Shown here: positions 28,058-38,326 of the stretch, in pieces | How positions within the stretch are numbered: the first letter of the stretch is position 1 | Layout: each line of letters starts with the position of its first letter | NCBI GenBank assembly: GCA_028687935.1 | Contig: JAQTZE010000001.1 | Span: 62,001 to 126,000 of the forward strand | Length of the DNA: 64,000 nucleotides | Origin: Sulfurimonas sp. | GTDB lineage: Bacteria > Campylobacterota > Campylobacteria > Campylobacterales > Sulfurimonadaceae | Direction: 5' to 3' | Made by a program: the position numbers and the translations under genes | The notes under the pieces: model-generated | What the model saw: only the letters and a program-made list of their open reading frames with translations | Told to the model about the DNA's origin: nothing | Database searches by the model: none

Positions 28058-30034
28058 ATGAAATATTTCTTCGTTATCATGCTATTTGTTCTCTCTGCGT
28101 TTGCCCAAAATATCAAAAATGATTTGCAGTTTGAGACCTCTCCTTATCTCAAGCAACATGAGACAAATCCTATAGAGTGGATGCCATGGGGTGAAGAGGC
28201 TTTGGGGAGAGCTAAACGCGAGAACAAACCTATATTTTTGTCCATAGGCTATGCGACTTGTCACTGGTGCCATGTTATGGCAAAAGAGGCATTTGAAAAC
28301 GAAGAAGTTGCAAAACTCTTCAACCGCTATTTTGTCTGTATTAAAGTAGATCGGGAAGAGTTTTCGCATCTTGACAGCTACTATCAAGAGCTCCATCTCA
28401 AAGTCAAAAAACGTTCAGGTGGTTGGCCTCTGAGCGCCTTTTTGACTCTTGATCAAAAGCCTTTTTATGTGGCTACATATATTCCTTTGCACAAAGAGCC
28501 CTATCACGAAGGACTTGATACTCTTTTGCCGCGTTTGGCCAAACAATATCAAGAAGATCTTCCATCAGTTCTCAAACAGGCAAACGCAATAGAATCGATG
28601 ATGCATAAGCCGCTTGAAAAGATAAAAAAAGACGATGCAAAAATATCTCTTACAACACTCACAAACGCAATCAATGCAGAGTATGACACAATCTACAGTG
28701 GTTTTGGGAAGCAGAGAAAGTTTCCAGAGACGGCTAAACTCTCACTTATGATGGATTTGGCACTCTTGCAAGATGATAAAGCTCTGTGGCAACACTCTAT
28801 GGATATGCTCGACACTATGGCACTTCACGGACTCTATGATCAGGTTGAGGGCGGTTTTTTTCGTTACAGCGTGGATGCGGCGTGGGAGATTCCACATTTT
28901 GAAAAGATGCTTTACACACAAGCAGAGTTGATTCCCCTTTATGTCAAAGCTTACACGTTCACAAAGAAAAAGCTCTATAAGGATGTAGTCGATGAGACGA
29001 TTGCAATGCTTGATCAGCGTTTTGTCAATGAGGATTTGTATTACAGTGCAAGTGATGCGGATAGTGATCACGAAGAGGGCGGATATTTTATCTTTAGCAA
29101 AGAAGAGTTAGCAGAGGCGCTTGGTAAAAATCCACATAAAAAAGAGCTAGAAGAGGCGCTTGAGAATGTTGTGTCCGGAAATTTTGAAGGCAAGACACAT
29201 CTGAACTTTTTTACCAAGCAAAGGCCTGAGGGTTTTACTGCGTTTAGGGATGCTCTAGTACAAAAACGCAAGAGTAAAATATTTCCTTTTATAGACAAAA
29301 AGATAAATACCGCTTGGAATGCGATGATGATCGAAGCACTCTATCATGCTGCAGAACTTGACCCGCTGTACGCAAAAAAAGCAGACATTCATCTTGAAGC
29401 ACTTAAAAATTTCAGCTTCAAACGCAGCACGCTGTATCATCAAAGTCTCATTGGTTTGGAGCCAAGACAAGAGGGACTTTTGGAAGATTATGCTTTTTTG
29501 ATAAGTGCTCTGATTGCGGGATATGAAGTTGATTTTGAAGATGAAAAGCTGGATTTTGCAGAGTATCTGTTAAACAAAGCACAGAGTAAATTTTATAAAG
29601 ACGGCATCTGGTATCTCAGCGATGATACTCTGCATATTCGAGCTGATATACGTGATAAATATTATACCTCTGCACTTGCAAAGATGATGAAAAACTACCT
29701 TAAAATAGCCGCACTTAAAGAGTCCTTTCGCTACGAAAAAGTAGCACGTGAGAGTTTGGAATCTCTCAATGCAACAATCCAAAAAGAACAATCTGACGTT
29801 CCCGCATCAGCAAGAGCGTTTTTGATGCAGGATTTAGGTGTTATAAGTCTCAAAAATACAAAAGAGAAACTTCTCAAAGAAAACGCAGCAATCAAGAAGA
29901 TAAAATATCCCTACCTTGTAACAAACAAGAGTGATACAAATGAGTATCTCGCTTGTACAATGCGAAGCTGTTTTTCTAAGGATAAAGAACTTAAAATAAT
30001 AGAGAAAAATATAGAACTGTTTATAAGAAAATAA
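28058..30034 (+). CDS. DUF255 thioredoxin-fold/six-hairpin protein, exported form
   Basis: 658 aa. A cleavable signal peptide ([17 protein letters not shown]) is followed by the DUF255 thioredoxin-like domain with [16 protein letters not shown] (about residues 66-81) and IKVDREEF, then an (alpha/alpha) six-hairpin-like region to the end. The family (YyaL/SPATA20) has no settled biochemical role; the CxxC motif implies a thiol redox function. This copy should act in the periplasm. A second, leaderless copy is at 49642-51576. It is transcribed divergently from the efflux operon. Confidence 0.85.
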   Translation: MKYFFVIMLFVLSAFAQNIKNDLQFETSPYLKQHETNPIEWMPWGEEALGRAKRENKPIFLSIGYATCHWCHVMAKEAFENEEVAKLFNRYFVCIKVDREEFSHLDSYYQELHLKVKKRSGGWPLSAFLTLDQKPFYVATYIPLHKEPYHEGLDTLLPRLAKQYQEDLPSVLKQANAIESMMHKPLEKIKKDDAKISLTTLTNAINAEYDTIYSGFGKQRKFPETAKLSLMMDLALLQDDKALWQHSMDMLDTMALHGLYDQVEGGFFRYSVDAAWEIPHFEKMLYTQAELIPLYVKAYTFTKKKLYKDVVDETIAMLDQRFVNEDLYYSASDADSDHEEGGYFIFSKEELAEALGKNPHKKELEEALENVVSGNFEGKTHLNFFTKQRPEGFTAFRDALVQKRKSKIFPFIDKKINTAWNAMMIEALYHAAELDPLYAKKADIHLEALKNFSFKRSTLYHQSLIGLEPRQEGLLEDYAFLISALIAGYEVDFEDEKLDFAEYLLNKAQSKFYKDGIWYLSDDTLHIRADIRDKYYTSALAKMMKNYLKIAALKESFRYEKVARESLESLNATIQKEQSDVPASARAFLMQDLGVISLKNTKEKLLKENAAIKKIKYPYLVTNKSDTNEYLACTMRSCFSKDKELKIIEKNIELFIRK

Positions 30035-30100
30035 AATAATACTCTTTTAAGAAAATGTCACTAAAATTTGACTTTCAATTTCTAAAAAGGTTTTTATTTT

Positions 30101-30544
30101 ATGAATTATTCATGCCCTATGAGTTTTAAGCAGATCGACTCCAATGTCGCAAGACTCACTTCGTTTATTGTTGCTAGCTTAGTTATCACGTATCTTTTTT
30201 ATGATGCTGTTTTTATTCTTTATTTCATTGCCTTTGATTTTATCATGCGCCTTTTTATCACTAAAGATAGTTCACTTTTTTCTATGAGCGCACTTTTTAT
30301 AAAAGATATGTTTAACATCAAAGAAAAATATGTTGATAGCGGTTCAAAAAGACTCGCAGCATATTTTGGTCTTACCTTTGTACTTATGCTTATTGGTGCA
30401 CACTATTTTGATAATAGACTCTTGACTCTAGGGATTGCTGGCGTCTTTTTGACATGTTCACTTTTGGACGTATTTTTAGATTTTTGTCTTGGATGTAAGA
30501 TCTATTTTATTATCAAAAAAATCTATCCAAACTTTATGGCTTAG
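30101..30544 (+). CDS. DUF4395-type membrane protein
   Basis: 147 aa with about four hydrophobic segments (roughly 20-40, 42-60, 85-102, 105-125). The N-terminus NYSCPMSFKQIDSNVARLTS has the Cys-Pro and ID-N-V-A-R pattern of DUF4395 proteins, and a second cysteine motif FCLGCKIY lies near the C-terminus. The paired cysteines and the neighbouring DUF255 thiol protein suggest a redox link, but this is inference. Function unknown. Confidence 0.65.
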   Translation: MNYSCPMSFKQIDSNVARLTSFIVASLVITYLFYDAVFILYFIAFDFIMRLFITKDSSLFSMSALFIKDMFNIKEKYVDSGSKRLAAYFGLTFVLMLIGAHYFDNRLLTLGIAGVFLTCSLLDVFLDFCLGCKIYFIIKKIYPNFMA

Positions 30545-30601
30545 CCTGCGTTTAAACAACTCTTGGATAAAATGCCGCTACTAAAATAAAGGTCTCTTAA
30601 G

Positions 30602-30922
30602 ATGCAAATGGTAGTAGATTCTCTTCGAAAAAAGGGAAAAATTTATAAAAAGATGCAAGAGCTCTCTCCCTCAGAACTCGGCATCCGAAATAAGATAAAA
30701 ATATATAAAGCAACAGATACTCTGGGCTATTTCTGGGCGATACTTGCTGTGAGCCAAAAAAGCCGTTTGCTTATGAAAGATGTACACAAGTTTGAAGAGA
30801 TCTATGCGAAACTTGTCATCTACTACGACCATAACTTTAAGCACAAAGTCCTTTTTATCGATGCTCCGCTTTGCTCTAAAGCTGAAAAAGCCTTCAAAGA
30901 ACAGGGCTGGAAGATTCACTGA
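30602..30922 (+). CDS. Conserved small protein of unknown function upstream of coaX
   Basis: 106 aa, not recognised. It is basic at the N-terminus (SLRKKGKIYKKMQ), without a signal peptide or membrane segment, and has a single cysteine in IDAPLCSKAEK. Its TGA stop overlaps the coaX ATG by one base (TGATG), so it is translated together with coaX. Nothing in the sequence indicates a function. Confidence 0.6.
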   Translation: MQMVVDSLRKKGKIYKKMQELSPSELGIRNKIKIYKATDTLGYFWAILAVSQKSRLLMKDVHKFEEIYAKLVIYYDHNFKHKVLFIDAPLCSKAEKAFKEQGWKIH

Positions 30923-31539
30923 TGTTGCTTTGTGATATCGGCAACACCTCGTATCATTTTTTGCAAAATGAGACAGAATATAAAGAAGATGCAAAGAGCT
31001 TTGACCCTTCAAGCGTAGTAGAGAAAGTCTTTTATATTTGTGTCAATCCTATCATAAAACCACGCTTAGAAAAACTGCAAAACTGGATAGATATCGCTGC
31101 GTTTATAGACAAAACTCCATACTATGCAACGATGGGTATTGACAGAATCGTAGCTTGTGAATATATCACTGATGGTGTCATCGTGGATGCCGGCACTGCT
31201 CTCACGGTTGATGTGGTAAAAGAGGGCCTGTTTCAGGGCGGATTTATCTATCCGGGTATCCATGCCATGCAAGCGTGTTACACAAATATCTCCTCTGCAC
31301 TTGAGTATCCATTTAACTTTGAGCTAGATTTGGGTAAAATGCCGAAAAATTCCACTGATGCCATCTCGTATGGTTATCTCAAAACACTCAAAAGTGAAGT
31401 AGATACTTTGGCTGAGAATGTTTTTTTGACAGGTGGAGATGCGAGAAGATTTGCAAAAATCTTCCCAAACGCAGTCGTGGATGAGAGACTTCTCTTTAAA
31501 TCCATGCAAAAGATTATAACAAAGGCGAAACTATGCTAA
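30922..31539 (+). CDS. coaX: Type III pantothenate kinase
   Basis: ATP-dependent phosphorylation of pantothenate, the first step of coenzyme A synthesis. At 205 aa it is short, as usual in Campylobacterota. Seen are the phosphate-binding DIGNTSYHF at the N-terminus, the GIDRIVACEY block, DAGTALTVDV (about 91-100) and GGFIYPG. The start overlaps the preceding stop, and the end overlaps hisG by 7 bases. Confidence 0.92.
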   Translation: MLLCDIGNTSYHFLQNETEYKEDAKSFDPSSVVEKVFYICVNPIIKPRLEKLQNWIDIAAFIDKTPYYATMGIDRIVACEYITDGVIVDAGTALTVDVVKEGLFQGGFIYPGIHAMQACYTNISSALEYPFNFELDLGKMPKNSTDAISYGYLKTLKSEVDTLAENVFLTGGDARRFAKIFPNAVVDERLLFKSMQKIITKAKLC

Positions 31540-32159
31540 CAGTTGCACTTCCTAAAGGTCGTATAGCAAAAGAGACACTTGAGATTTTTGAGACAATTTT
31601 TGGTGAATCTTTTAAATTTGATGATAGAAAACTTATCTTGGAGACTCCAGATTTTCGTTTTTTACTTGTAAGAAATCAAGACGTTGCGACCTACGTTTTT
31701 CATCAAGCAGCAGATATCGGTGTTGTCGGTTTGGACACGCTTGAAGAGCAAGGACTTGATGTTATCCGTCTTTTGGATCTCAAACGCGGTATCTGTAAAG
31801 TGGCTATTGGTATGAAAAAAGGTGAGAAACTTGATCTCAACAAAGCTGAGATAAAAGTCGCTACAAAGATGGTAAACATCACAAAACGCTATTTTGAACA
31901 ACGCGCTGTTTCTGTTGATATCATCAAACTTTATGGTTCTATCGAACTTGCTCCTCTTATAGGGCTTGCAGATATGATCGTAGATGTCGTAGAAACGGGT
32001 GCAACGATGAAACAAAATGGCCTTGAAGTCGTCGAAGATATCATGACCTCTTCAACCTATCTCATCGCAAACAAAAACAGCTATATCGCTAAAAAAGACG
32101 AAGTTTTGGGCATTTATGAGAAGATAAACGCAGTCATCAAAGCGGAACAGGCAAAATAG
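31533..32159 (+). CDS. hisG: ATP phosphoribosyltransferase, short form
   Basis: First step of histidine synthesis. At 208 aa it is the short HisG, which normally needs the regulatory subunit HisZ; no hisZ lies in this window. Motifs are VALPKGRIAKETLE at the N-terminus, DIGVVGLDTLEE and the PRPP-binding VDVVETGATMKQNGL. The methyltransferase start directly follows the TAG stop (TAGATG). Confidence 0.94.
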   Translation: MLTVALPKGRIAKETLEIFETIFGESFKFDDRKLILETPDFRFLLVRNQDVATYVFHQAADIGVVGLDTLEEQGLDVIRLLDLKRGICKVAIGMKKGEKLDLNKAEIKVATKMVNITKRYFEQRAVSVDIIKLYGSIELAPLIGLADMIVDVVETGATMKQNGLEVVEDIMTSSTYLIANKNSYIAKKDEVLGIYEKINAVIKAEQAK

Positions 32160-32843
32160 ATGACAAATTTTGACCTCTACGCAAAAGCAGAACATCTTTT
32201 AGGTATAGAAGAGGCCACTGAAGCACTCTATGATTTATATCGCTGTGAACTCGAAGAGTATAAGATCAAGACACTTTTAGATGTTGGTTGTGGTCGTGGT
32301 GGCTTTATGCAACGTATGATCTCTGATGGCGTTACCTGCAAGGGTGTCGATCTGAGTGCTGTCATGGTAGCAGAGTGTAAAGAGCAGGGACTTGATGCCG
32401 AGTGTATAGACGTCAGCCAAGTCGAGGGAAAATATGACGCAGTCGTAAGTATCTTTGATGTACTCAACTTCTTGGACAAAAAAGCACTTGTGGAGTTCTT
32501 AAACGCAGTAGCAGACAAACTGAGTGACGATGGTGTCTTTATCGCCGATATCAACACGCGCTATGGTTTTAGCGATGTGGCTGAGGGGACAATGAGTAAT
32601 GATACAGAGGAAGAATTTTTATCTGTTGATGCTGTATTTGAAAACGATGAACTGCATACAAAATTTACTCTTTTTGAGAAAAATGCAGATGCAACATATA
32701 CAAAACACCAAGATACAATTATCCAATATTTTCATAAAATCCTTGCGTTTCAAAAGCTTGATTCACTCAAACTCATAGAAAAACAGACTTTTTCTCTCTA
32801 TGATACAGAAGATAAAACGCTTCTTATTTTCAAAAAAAGATAG
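32160..32843 (+). CDS. SAM-dependent methyltransferase, substrate unknown
   Basis: 227 aa class I methyltransferase. Motif I is LLDVGCGRGGF (about 38-48), followed by GVDLSAVMV (about 60-68) and YDAVVSIFDVLNFL as motif IV region. The C-terminal part has no substrate-indicating motif. It begins immediately after hisG, but a role in histidine synthesis is not expected. Confidence 0.85.
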   Translation: MTNFDLYAKAEHLLGIEEATEALYDLYRCELEEYKIKTLLDVGCGRGGFMQRMISDGVTCKGVDLSAVMVAECKEQGLDAECIDVSQVEGKYDAVVSIFDVLNFLDKKALVEFLNAVADKLSDDGVFIADINTRYGFSDVAEGTMSNDTEEEFLSVDAVFENDELHTKFTLFEKNADATYTKHQDTIIQYFHKILAFQKLDSLKLIEKQTFSLYDTEDKTLLIFKKR

Positions 32844-32845
32844 TT

Positions 32846-33268
32846 TTGAAGAGATTTTTCTCTCTAATAATCGCTGCGTTTCTCCTAAGTGCTTGCTCGG
32901 ATAGTGCAAGTGTCACACTCTATGATAAAAAAATCACTACAACAGATATCTCTTGTATGAAACTCCGCGTTTGGCCACCAAACAAAGAGATCGAAGATTA
33001 TTTGCAAACGCAGTATAGTTTTGATGCCAATTGCACTGCGTTTGAGCTTGAACTCTCCACTAAAAGCGGTATCACTTGTAACAGCACGCAAAATATCCAG
33101 ACAAAAGCACTTGGAGCATTTCCAAGTAGTTATCTCAAGATTGAAATACGGCAAAACGCAGCCTTGTCATACAGTTATTATAAGGATTTACAAGAGGATG
33201 TGGGACTCTCTGACGTGCAGAGAGCTTTTGAGAGAGTGGGAGAAGATTTAATCTTTTTTTCTAAATAG
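32846..33268 (+). CDS. Predicted lipoprotein of unknown function
   Basis: 140 aa. The signal peptide (KRFFSLIIAAFLLSACSDS) ends in a clear lipobox LSAC (cysteine near residue 17), so it should be lipid-anchored. Three further cysteines occur (DISCMKL, DANCTAF, GITCNST). The start is TTG at 32846, two bases after the methyltransferase stop; no ATG fits. The 3' end overlaps the convergent gene by 21 bases. Two AAACGCA and one TGCGTTT lie in it. Confidence 0.75.
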   Translation: MKRFFSLIIAAFLLSACSDSASVTLYDKKITTTDISCMKLRVWPPNKEIEDYLQTQYSFDANCTAFELELSTKSGITCNSTQNIQTKALGAFPSSYLKIEIRQNAALSYSYYKDLQEDVGLSDVQRAFERVGEDLIFFSK

Positions 33269-33646
33269 ATGGAAGTTTTCTTTTTCTAACATAGTTTCTA
33301 TATACTCTTCTGGGCATTTAGAGATTTTTGTCCACGCACCTGATGGCAATCTGACCTCGAGTTTTTTCTTTTCTTTTAATTTGATAATTTTTTTCATGGA
33401 TAAAACTTTTGTGACAGGAAGAAAATCTATATCTGTAAGATCAATATCTTTTTTGTAGAATATAGTCTGTTTCTTGAAATTTCCCCATCCAGGAATGCCT
33501 TCTTCTGTATAAGGAACTTCGTAGCCGTTTTTGAAAGTCACCATCATTTTATAGTGTGAATTTTCAAAGACCTGCGTCACTTTTCCCGCTCCAAAAACTA
33601 TACCGTATAATTTATCACCGATTTTTACTTTTTTAAAATAACTCAT
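33248..33646 (-). CDS. Small basic protein with N-terminal SH3/KOW-like segment, unknown function
   Basis: 132 aa from the chosen ATG at 33646 (MSYFKKVKIGDKLYG), supported by GGAGC 8 bases upstream; an in-frame ATG at 33709 lacks a ribosome site. The first 50 residues (KIGDKLYGIVFGAGKVTQV) look like a small beta-barrel, and the rest is rich in lysine. There is no signal or membrane segment. Nucleic-acid binding is possible but unproven. It is transcribed convergently with the lipoprotein gene. Confidence 0.6.
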   Translation of the reverse strand: MSYFKKVKIGDKLYGIVFGAGKVTQVFENSHYKMMVTFKNGYEVPYTEEGIPGWGNFKKQTIFYKKDIDLTDIDFLPVTKVLSMKKIIKLKEKKKLEVRLPSGAWTKISKCPEEYIETMLEKENFHLFRKKD

Positions 33647-33735
33647 ATTTTTTGCTCCTATTTTTTGAACATAAAAGTATATCCAAGAAAGGTTACCACT
33701 TGATTGCAAGAGAGAACTTCTAGAGATGGATGATT

Positions 33736-34857
33736 TTATTTTGTCTCTAGCGTAATCTCTGTGATCTCAGAACTCGCACCCAAACGCATAGGCGGACCCC
33801 AAAATCCTGTACCTTTATTGATATAAATCTGTAGTGCATCATTATGTTGATGCAGGCCATCTATATAAGGTTGCTGCAGTTTGACTATAAACCTAAAAGG
33901 ATAGAGCTGCCCACCATGTGTATGGCCGCTAAGCATCAAATCCACGCCACTTGTGACTTCCTCGATAAAACGCGGTTGGTGTGCTAAGAGTATTGTGGGT
34001 GATCTATCATCTTTTCCTAAGAGTGCTTTTTCAAGTTCTGGGAGATGGTGCAAAACTCTGTACCCAAAGATATCATACACACCCACAAGATTAAAACCCT
34101 GAGTCGCTTCACCTATATAGACAGTTTCATTTTCAAGTACTCTTATACCAAGAGATTTGACTGCGCTTATGATGGCATCGATGTCATGAAAATATTCATG
34201 ATTTCCGACGATAAAATAGCTGCCGTATTTAGAGTTTAATTTTTGGAGTTCAGCAAGTGCTGGCATTGCTTGAGAGAGCTTGATATCTACAAGATCTCCT
34301 GTGATGACGACGATATCGGCTTGGAGAAGATTGATCCTTTGTACGAGTGAAGCGATGAACTTTGCATCGATAAGACCTCCTATATGGATATCGCTAATCT
34401 GGACTATTTTATAGCTTTGTCCAAGGTTTTTTATTTTGATATTAACTTTTTCAAGCTTGACAAATCTTGCTTCATAGACTGCTTTGGCGCTCAGGGCAAA
34501 CGCAAGACCAAAAGAAGAGATATCAAGAGTTTTTTTGAAAAATTCTCTTCTTTTTGGTGCGATAGGTGCAGCTTTTAATAGAACTCTTGAAATATCATAA
34601 AAGATAGCTGTACAAAAGAGTAAAAATAAAATACCAATAGGAAGTGAGACGAAGAAAAAAAGCCAGTTTGGAAATTCACCGCTGTAACGACCGAGCATAT
34701 AGAGGACAATACCGGCATAGTTAAAGTATAAAAAATAGCGAAACCATCTTTTTTGTTTTGAATCCAGATGCAGATGTTGGATATATCTGCGGGAAATGTA
34801 CATATTGATAAGAACAAAAACGCCTAAAAAAGCGATAATAAAGAGAGTTGTTTTCAT
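33736..34857 (-). CDS. Membrane-anchored calcineurin-like metallophosphoesterase
   Basis: 373 aa. Four N-terminal hydrophobic segments (to about residue 135) precede a metallophosphoesterase domain with all metal-site motifs: ISDIHIGG, GDLVD, GNHEY, AHQPRF and GHTHGGQ. This is the YaeI-like arrangement; YaeI in E. coli hydrolyses UDP-diacylglucosamine to some extent, but other members have unknown lipid or nucleotide substrates. It is transcribed divergently from the amidoligase locus, 97 bp away. Confidence 0.88.
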   Translation of the reverse strand: MKTTLFIIAFLGVFVLINMYISRRYIQHLHLDSKQKRWFRYFLYFNYAGIVLYMLGRYSGEFPNWLFFFVSLPIGILFLLFCTAIFYDISRVLLKAAPIAPKRREFFKKTLDISSFGLAFALSAKAVYEARFVKLEKVNIKIKNLGQSYKIVQISDIHIGGLIDAKFIASLVQRINLLQADIVVITGDLVDIKLSQAMPALAELQKLNSKYGSYFIVGNHEYFHDIDAIISAVKSLGIRVLENETVYIGEATQGFNLVGVYDIFGYRVLHHLPELEKALLGKDDRSPTILLAHQPRFIEEVTSGVDLMLSGHTHGGQLYPFRFIVKLQQPYIDGLHQHNDALQIYINKGTGFWGPPMRLGASSEITEITLETK

Positions 34858-34906
34858 AAATGGTAGTATATCTAATCAATTGCAGGCAAAGTAGGCAAAA
34901 TCTTTA

Positions 34907-34915
34907 TGGTATAAT
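34907..34915 (+). promoter_or_regulatory. Candidate extended -10 promoter of the plus-strand amidoligase operon
   Basis: TGGTATAAT (TG-N-TATAAT) lies 40 bases before ATG 34955, with AGGGG as ribosome site. The -35 region is poor. Confidence 0.5.
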
Positions 34916-34954
34916 CTTTGGATAAACGAGAATATAATTTTAGGGGTTTGCATC

Positions 34955-37900
34955 ATGGCATTAAAAGTCGTTATTTCACACAAAACACACTATAAGTATG
35001 ATAGATTTATTTCACTTTCTCCACATGTCATCAGACTTCGTCCTGCACCTCATAGCAGAACACCTATCGAGTCGTATGCGCTAAAAATAACTCCAAAAGA
35101 ACACTTTATCAATTGGCAACAAGATCCTTTTGGAAATTACCTCGCTCGTATCGTATTTCCTGAAAAAGTAAAAGAGTTTGGTATTGATGTTGAGATACTT
35201 GCAGACTTAATCACTATCAATCCTTTTGACTTTTTTGTGGATGATAGTGTAAAAGATTACCCTTTTACATACAGTAACGAGCTCAAAAAAGAGCTCCAAC
35301 CCTATCTTGAACTAGAAGAAGATGGGAAGAAACTCAAAAAATTTATGAAAGGACTTGACCTTACGCCAAGACCTATCATCGACTTTTTGGTTTATCTCAA
35401 TACTGAGATTTATAGCTACCTAAACTATACAGTACGACTTGATCCAGGTGTACAGACATGTGAAATCACCCTTGGTAATAAACTTGGAAGCTGTAGAGAT
35501 TATGCTTGGCTTTTTGTCCAAGTTTTACGTCAGTTGGGACTCGCTGGACGTTTTGTCTCTGGATATCTCGTACAGCTCAAAGCAGATGAAAAATCACTCG
35601 ATGGTCCAAGTGGTCCAGAAGAGGATTTTACAGACCTTCATGCATGGACAGAAGTATATATCCCTGGTGCTGGCTGGGTTGGACTGGACGCTACAAGTGG
35701 ACTCTTCGCAGGCGAGGGGCATATTCCTCTAGCGTGCACACCAAATTTTGAAAGTGCTCATGCTATCGAAGGCTTGGGTGATAAATGTGAGACTGAATTC
35801 GAATATTCTAACACAGTCACAAGAGTTTTTGAATCACCTCGTGTCACAAAACCATATAGAGAAGACCAGTGGAAAGCAATATATGATTTAGGTTTTGAAG
35901 TCGATAAAGAACTCGAAGCAAATGATGTGCGTTTGACTATGGGTGGAGAACCTACTTTTGTCTCTATCGATGATATGGAGTCGCCTCAGTGGAATACAGA
36001 TGCAGATGGTGAGCATAAGCGCGAGCTTGCAGACAAACTCTCAAGAAAGCTCCTTGCTTCATTTACAAAAGGCGGAATGCTGCACTACGCACAGGGAAAA
36101 TGGTATCCTGGTGAGCCGATTCCACGATGGCAGACATCTGTCATCTGGAGAAAAGATGGCAAACAGATATGGAAAAATCCTGAACTTTTTGCAGATATGA
36201 ACGAGACTTATACCTACACAGATGAAGATGCGCAAAAGTTTATAAGTACTTTGGCTCTAAGCCTTGGTATCAGTGATAAAAATGTTGTAAAAGCGTATGA
36301 AGACCCAGTCTATTATATTATGAAGGAGGCAGCACTTCCTATTGATATCGACCCTATGAAAGCAGATTTGAGTGATCCTCTTGAGAGACAAAACATAGCA
36401 AAAGTACTCGCACAAGGTCTTAACAAAGAAGTAGGATATGTTTTACCTCTGAATTTTGGAGAGGTAAAGTGGCTGAGTTCAGGATGGGAATTTAGAAGAG
36501 GGGAACTCTTTTTGATCCCTGGAAACTCTCCGCTAGGGCTAAGACTCCCGATGGATTCTTTGGCGCAAAAACCAAAAGCAGAACTTCCTATGCATTTTGA
36601 GCCAGATCTTTTCGCGGATGTACCGGGTTTTGATAAGCTCCGTAAAAACGCAAGAGCAAGATATGAAAAAACTGTGAAACTGCAAGACCCTCAAGATAAT
36701 ATCTTTGTAAGAACAGCGCTCAATATAGAGATAAGAGATGGAAAACTTTATATCTTTTTACCGCCGATAAACCATACTCAAGCCTTTTTGGATCTTATGG
36801 TAAGCATCGAAGAGGTCGCGAAAAAACTTGATATCAAGGTAGTACTTGAAGGGTATGAGCCCGCTCATGATCTTAGACTTGATCGCGTAAAAGTGACACC
36901 AGATCCTGGTGTTATCGAGGTCAATATGCAGCCTTCAAGCACTTGGGGAGAGCTCAATGAAATTCTTGGCGTACTCTACAAAGATGCAAGAGAGTCGCGT
37001 TTGGGAACACAGAAGTTTATGCTCGATGGAAAACATACGGGAACAGGCGGTGGTAATCATGTGACAATCGGTGCGATGAATCCATCTGATTCGCCACTAT
37101 TAAGACGTCCTGAACTGCTTCGCTCTCTTATCACATTTTGGCAGCACCATCCAGGTCTCTCATATCTTTTCTCAGGTTCCTTTATCGGGCCAACATCTCA
37201 GGCACCGCGTGTGGATGAGGGAAGAGCTGAAAATCTTTATGAGCTAGAGATTGCATTTTCACAAATCCCTCAAGATGGCGAAGTACCATTTTGGCTGACC
37301 GATAGACTTTTTAGACATATGCTCACCGACATCACGGGAAATACGCATAGATCGGAGTTTTGTATAGATAAACTCTATTCGCCAGATTCAAGCTCTGGAC
37401 GTCTTGGTATCTTGGAACTTCGTGCCTTTGATATGCCGCCTCACTCACAGATGGCGCTTTTACAGATGTTGCTTGTGCGTACACTCGTTTCACTTTTCTG
37501 GAAAAAACCCTACAAGCACAAACTTGTTCGCTGGGGAACGCAGCTGCATGACAAGTTTTTGTTGGAGCACTATGTAAAAGAAGATATTAGAGATATTGTT
37601 GAGTTTTTAAATAACGAAGGCTATGCCTTTGAGCTTGATTGGTTTGATCCTTTCTTTGAGTTTAGATTTCCACTCTATGGAATGGCAACGGTTGAAAATT
37701 TCCATCTTGAACTTCGCGCGGCTATCGAGCCGTGGAATGTTTTGGGTGAAGAGAGTGGTTCTCAGGGAACTGCGCGTTATGTTGACTCATCGCTTGAGCG
37801 TGTGCAAGTCAAAGTGAACCATTTTACGCCAGAGCGTTATGTTCTTACGTGTAACGGTGTCGTTGTACCTTTGAGTCCGACGGGAGTGGAAGGTGAATTT

Positions 37901-38326
37901 GTCGCAGGTGTGAAATACAAAGCATGGCAGCCGTGGTCAGCGTTGCATCCGACTATTGGGGTGGATACACCGCTTACTTTTGATGTGGTAGACAAATGGA
38001 ATCAGCGCTCTATTGGCGGGATGACCTATCATGTAGCACATCCGGGCGGAAGAACATACGATACTTTTCCTGTCAACTCTTATGAAGCAGAGTCCAGACG
38101 AATTAACAGATTTTGGGATTTTAATCATACTCAGGGTGAACTTGAATATGTACCTTCATCAATAGTGCAGCAAAATCTCGTTGAGGTCAATGGAACACAA
38201 CGCGCAGTTATAACAAAAGAGGCAAATAAAAATAAAGATACTAAAAGATTTTATTTCCAAAATGTCTCACCGAGTTTGGAGTATCCAAATACACTTGATT
38301 TAAGAAGAAAGTGGGCAAAGCAGTAG
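34955..38326 (+). CDS. Transglutaminase-like protease fused to DUF2126 glutamine-synthetase-like ligase
   Basis: 1123 aa, two parts. Residues 1-85 form the bacterial transglutaminase N-terminal domain and about 150-260 the transglutaminase core with the triad in GSCRDYAW (Cys about 180), LHAWTEVY (His about 229) and GLDATSG (Asp about 245). From about residue 310 to the end is DUF2126, opening with LTMGGEPTFVS and holding GTGGGNHVTIGA and HSQMALLQML. Iyer, Aravind and colleagues (2009) described a circularly permuted glutamine-synthetase-like ligase paired with circularly permuted ATP-grasp and alpha-E proteins; I take DUF2126 to be that ligase. Cytoplasmic, with no signal peptide. It is the first gene of a three-gene operon; the next ATG follows the stop directly. 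Confidence 0.9.
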   Translation: MALKVVISHKTHYKYDRFISLSPHVIRLRPAPHSRTPIESYALKITPKEHFINWQQDPFGNYLARIVFPEKVKEFGIDVEILADLITINPFDFFVDDSVKDYPFTYSNELKKELQPYLELEEDGKKLKKFMKGLDLTPRPIIDFLVYLNTEIYSYLNYTVRLDPGVQTCEITLGNKLGSCRDYAWLFVQVLRQLGLAGRFVSGYLVQLKADEKSLDGPSGPEEDFTDLHAWTEVYIPGAGWVGLDATSGLFAGEGHIPLACTPNFESAHAIEGLGDKCETEFEYSNTVTRVFESPRVTKPYREDQWKAIYDLGFEVDKELEANDVRLTMGGEPTFVSIDDMESPQWNTDADGEHKRELADKLSRKLLASFTKGGMLHYAQGKWYPGEPIPRWQTSVIWRKDGKQIWKNPELFADMNETYTYTDEDAQKFISTLALSLGISDKNVVKAYEDPVYYIMKEAALPIDIDPMKADLSDPLERQNIAKVLAQGLNKEVGYVLPLNFGEVKWLSSGWEFRRGELFLIPGNSPLGLRLPMDSLAQKPKAELPMHFEPDLFADVPGFDKLRKNARARYEKTVKLQDPQDNIFVRTALNIEIRDGKLYIFLPPINHTQAFLDLMVSIEEVAKKLDIKVVLEGYEPAHDLRLDRVKVTPDPGVIEVNMQPSSTWGELNEILGVLYKDARESRLGTQKFMLDGKHTGTGGGNHVTIGAMNPSDSPLLRRPELLRSLITFWQHHPGLSYLFSGSFIGPTSQAPRVDEGRAENLYELEIAFSQIPQDGEVPFWLTDRLFRHMLTDITGNTHRSEFCIDKLYSPDSSSGRLGILELRAFDMPPHSQMALLQMLLVRTLVSLFWKKPYKHKLVRWGTQLHDKFLLEHYVKEDIRDIVEFLNNEGYAFELDWFDPFFEFRFPLYGMATVENFHLELRAAIEPWNVLGEESGSQGTARYVDSSLERVQVKVNHFTPERYVLTCNGVVVPLSPTGVEGEFVAGVKYKAWQPWSALHPTIGVDTPLTFDVVDKWNQRSIGGMTYHVAHPGGRTYDTFPVNSYEAESRRINRFWDFNHTQGELEYVPSSIVQQNLVEVNGTQRAVITKEANKNKDTKRFYFQNVSPSLEYPNTLDLRRKWAKQ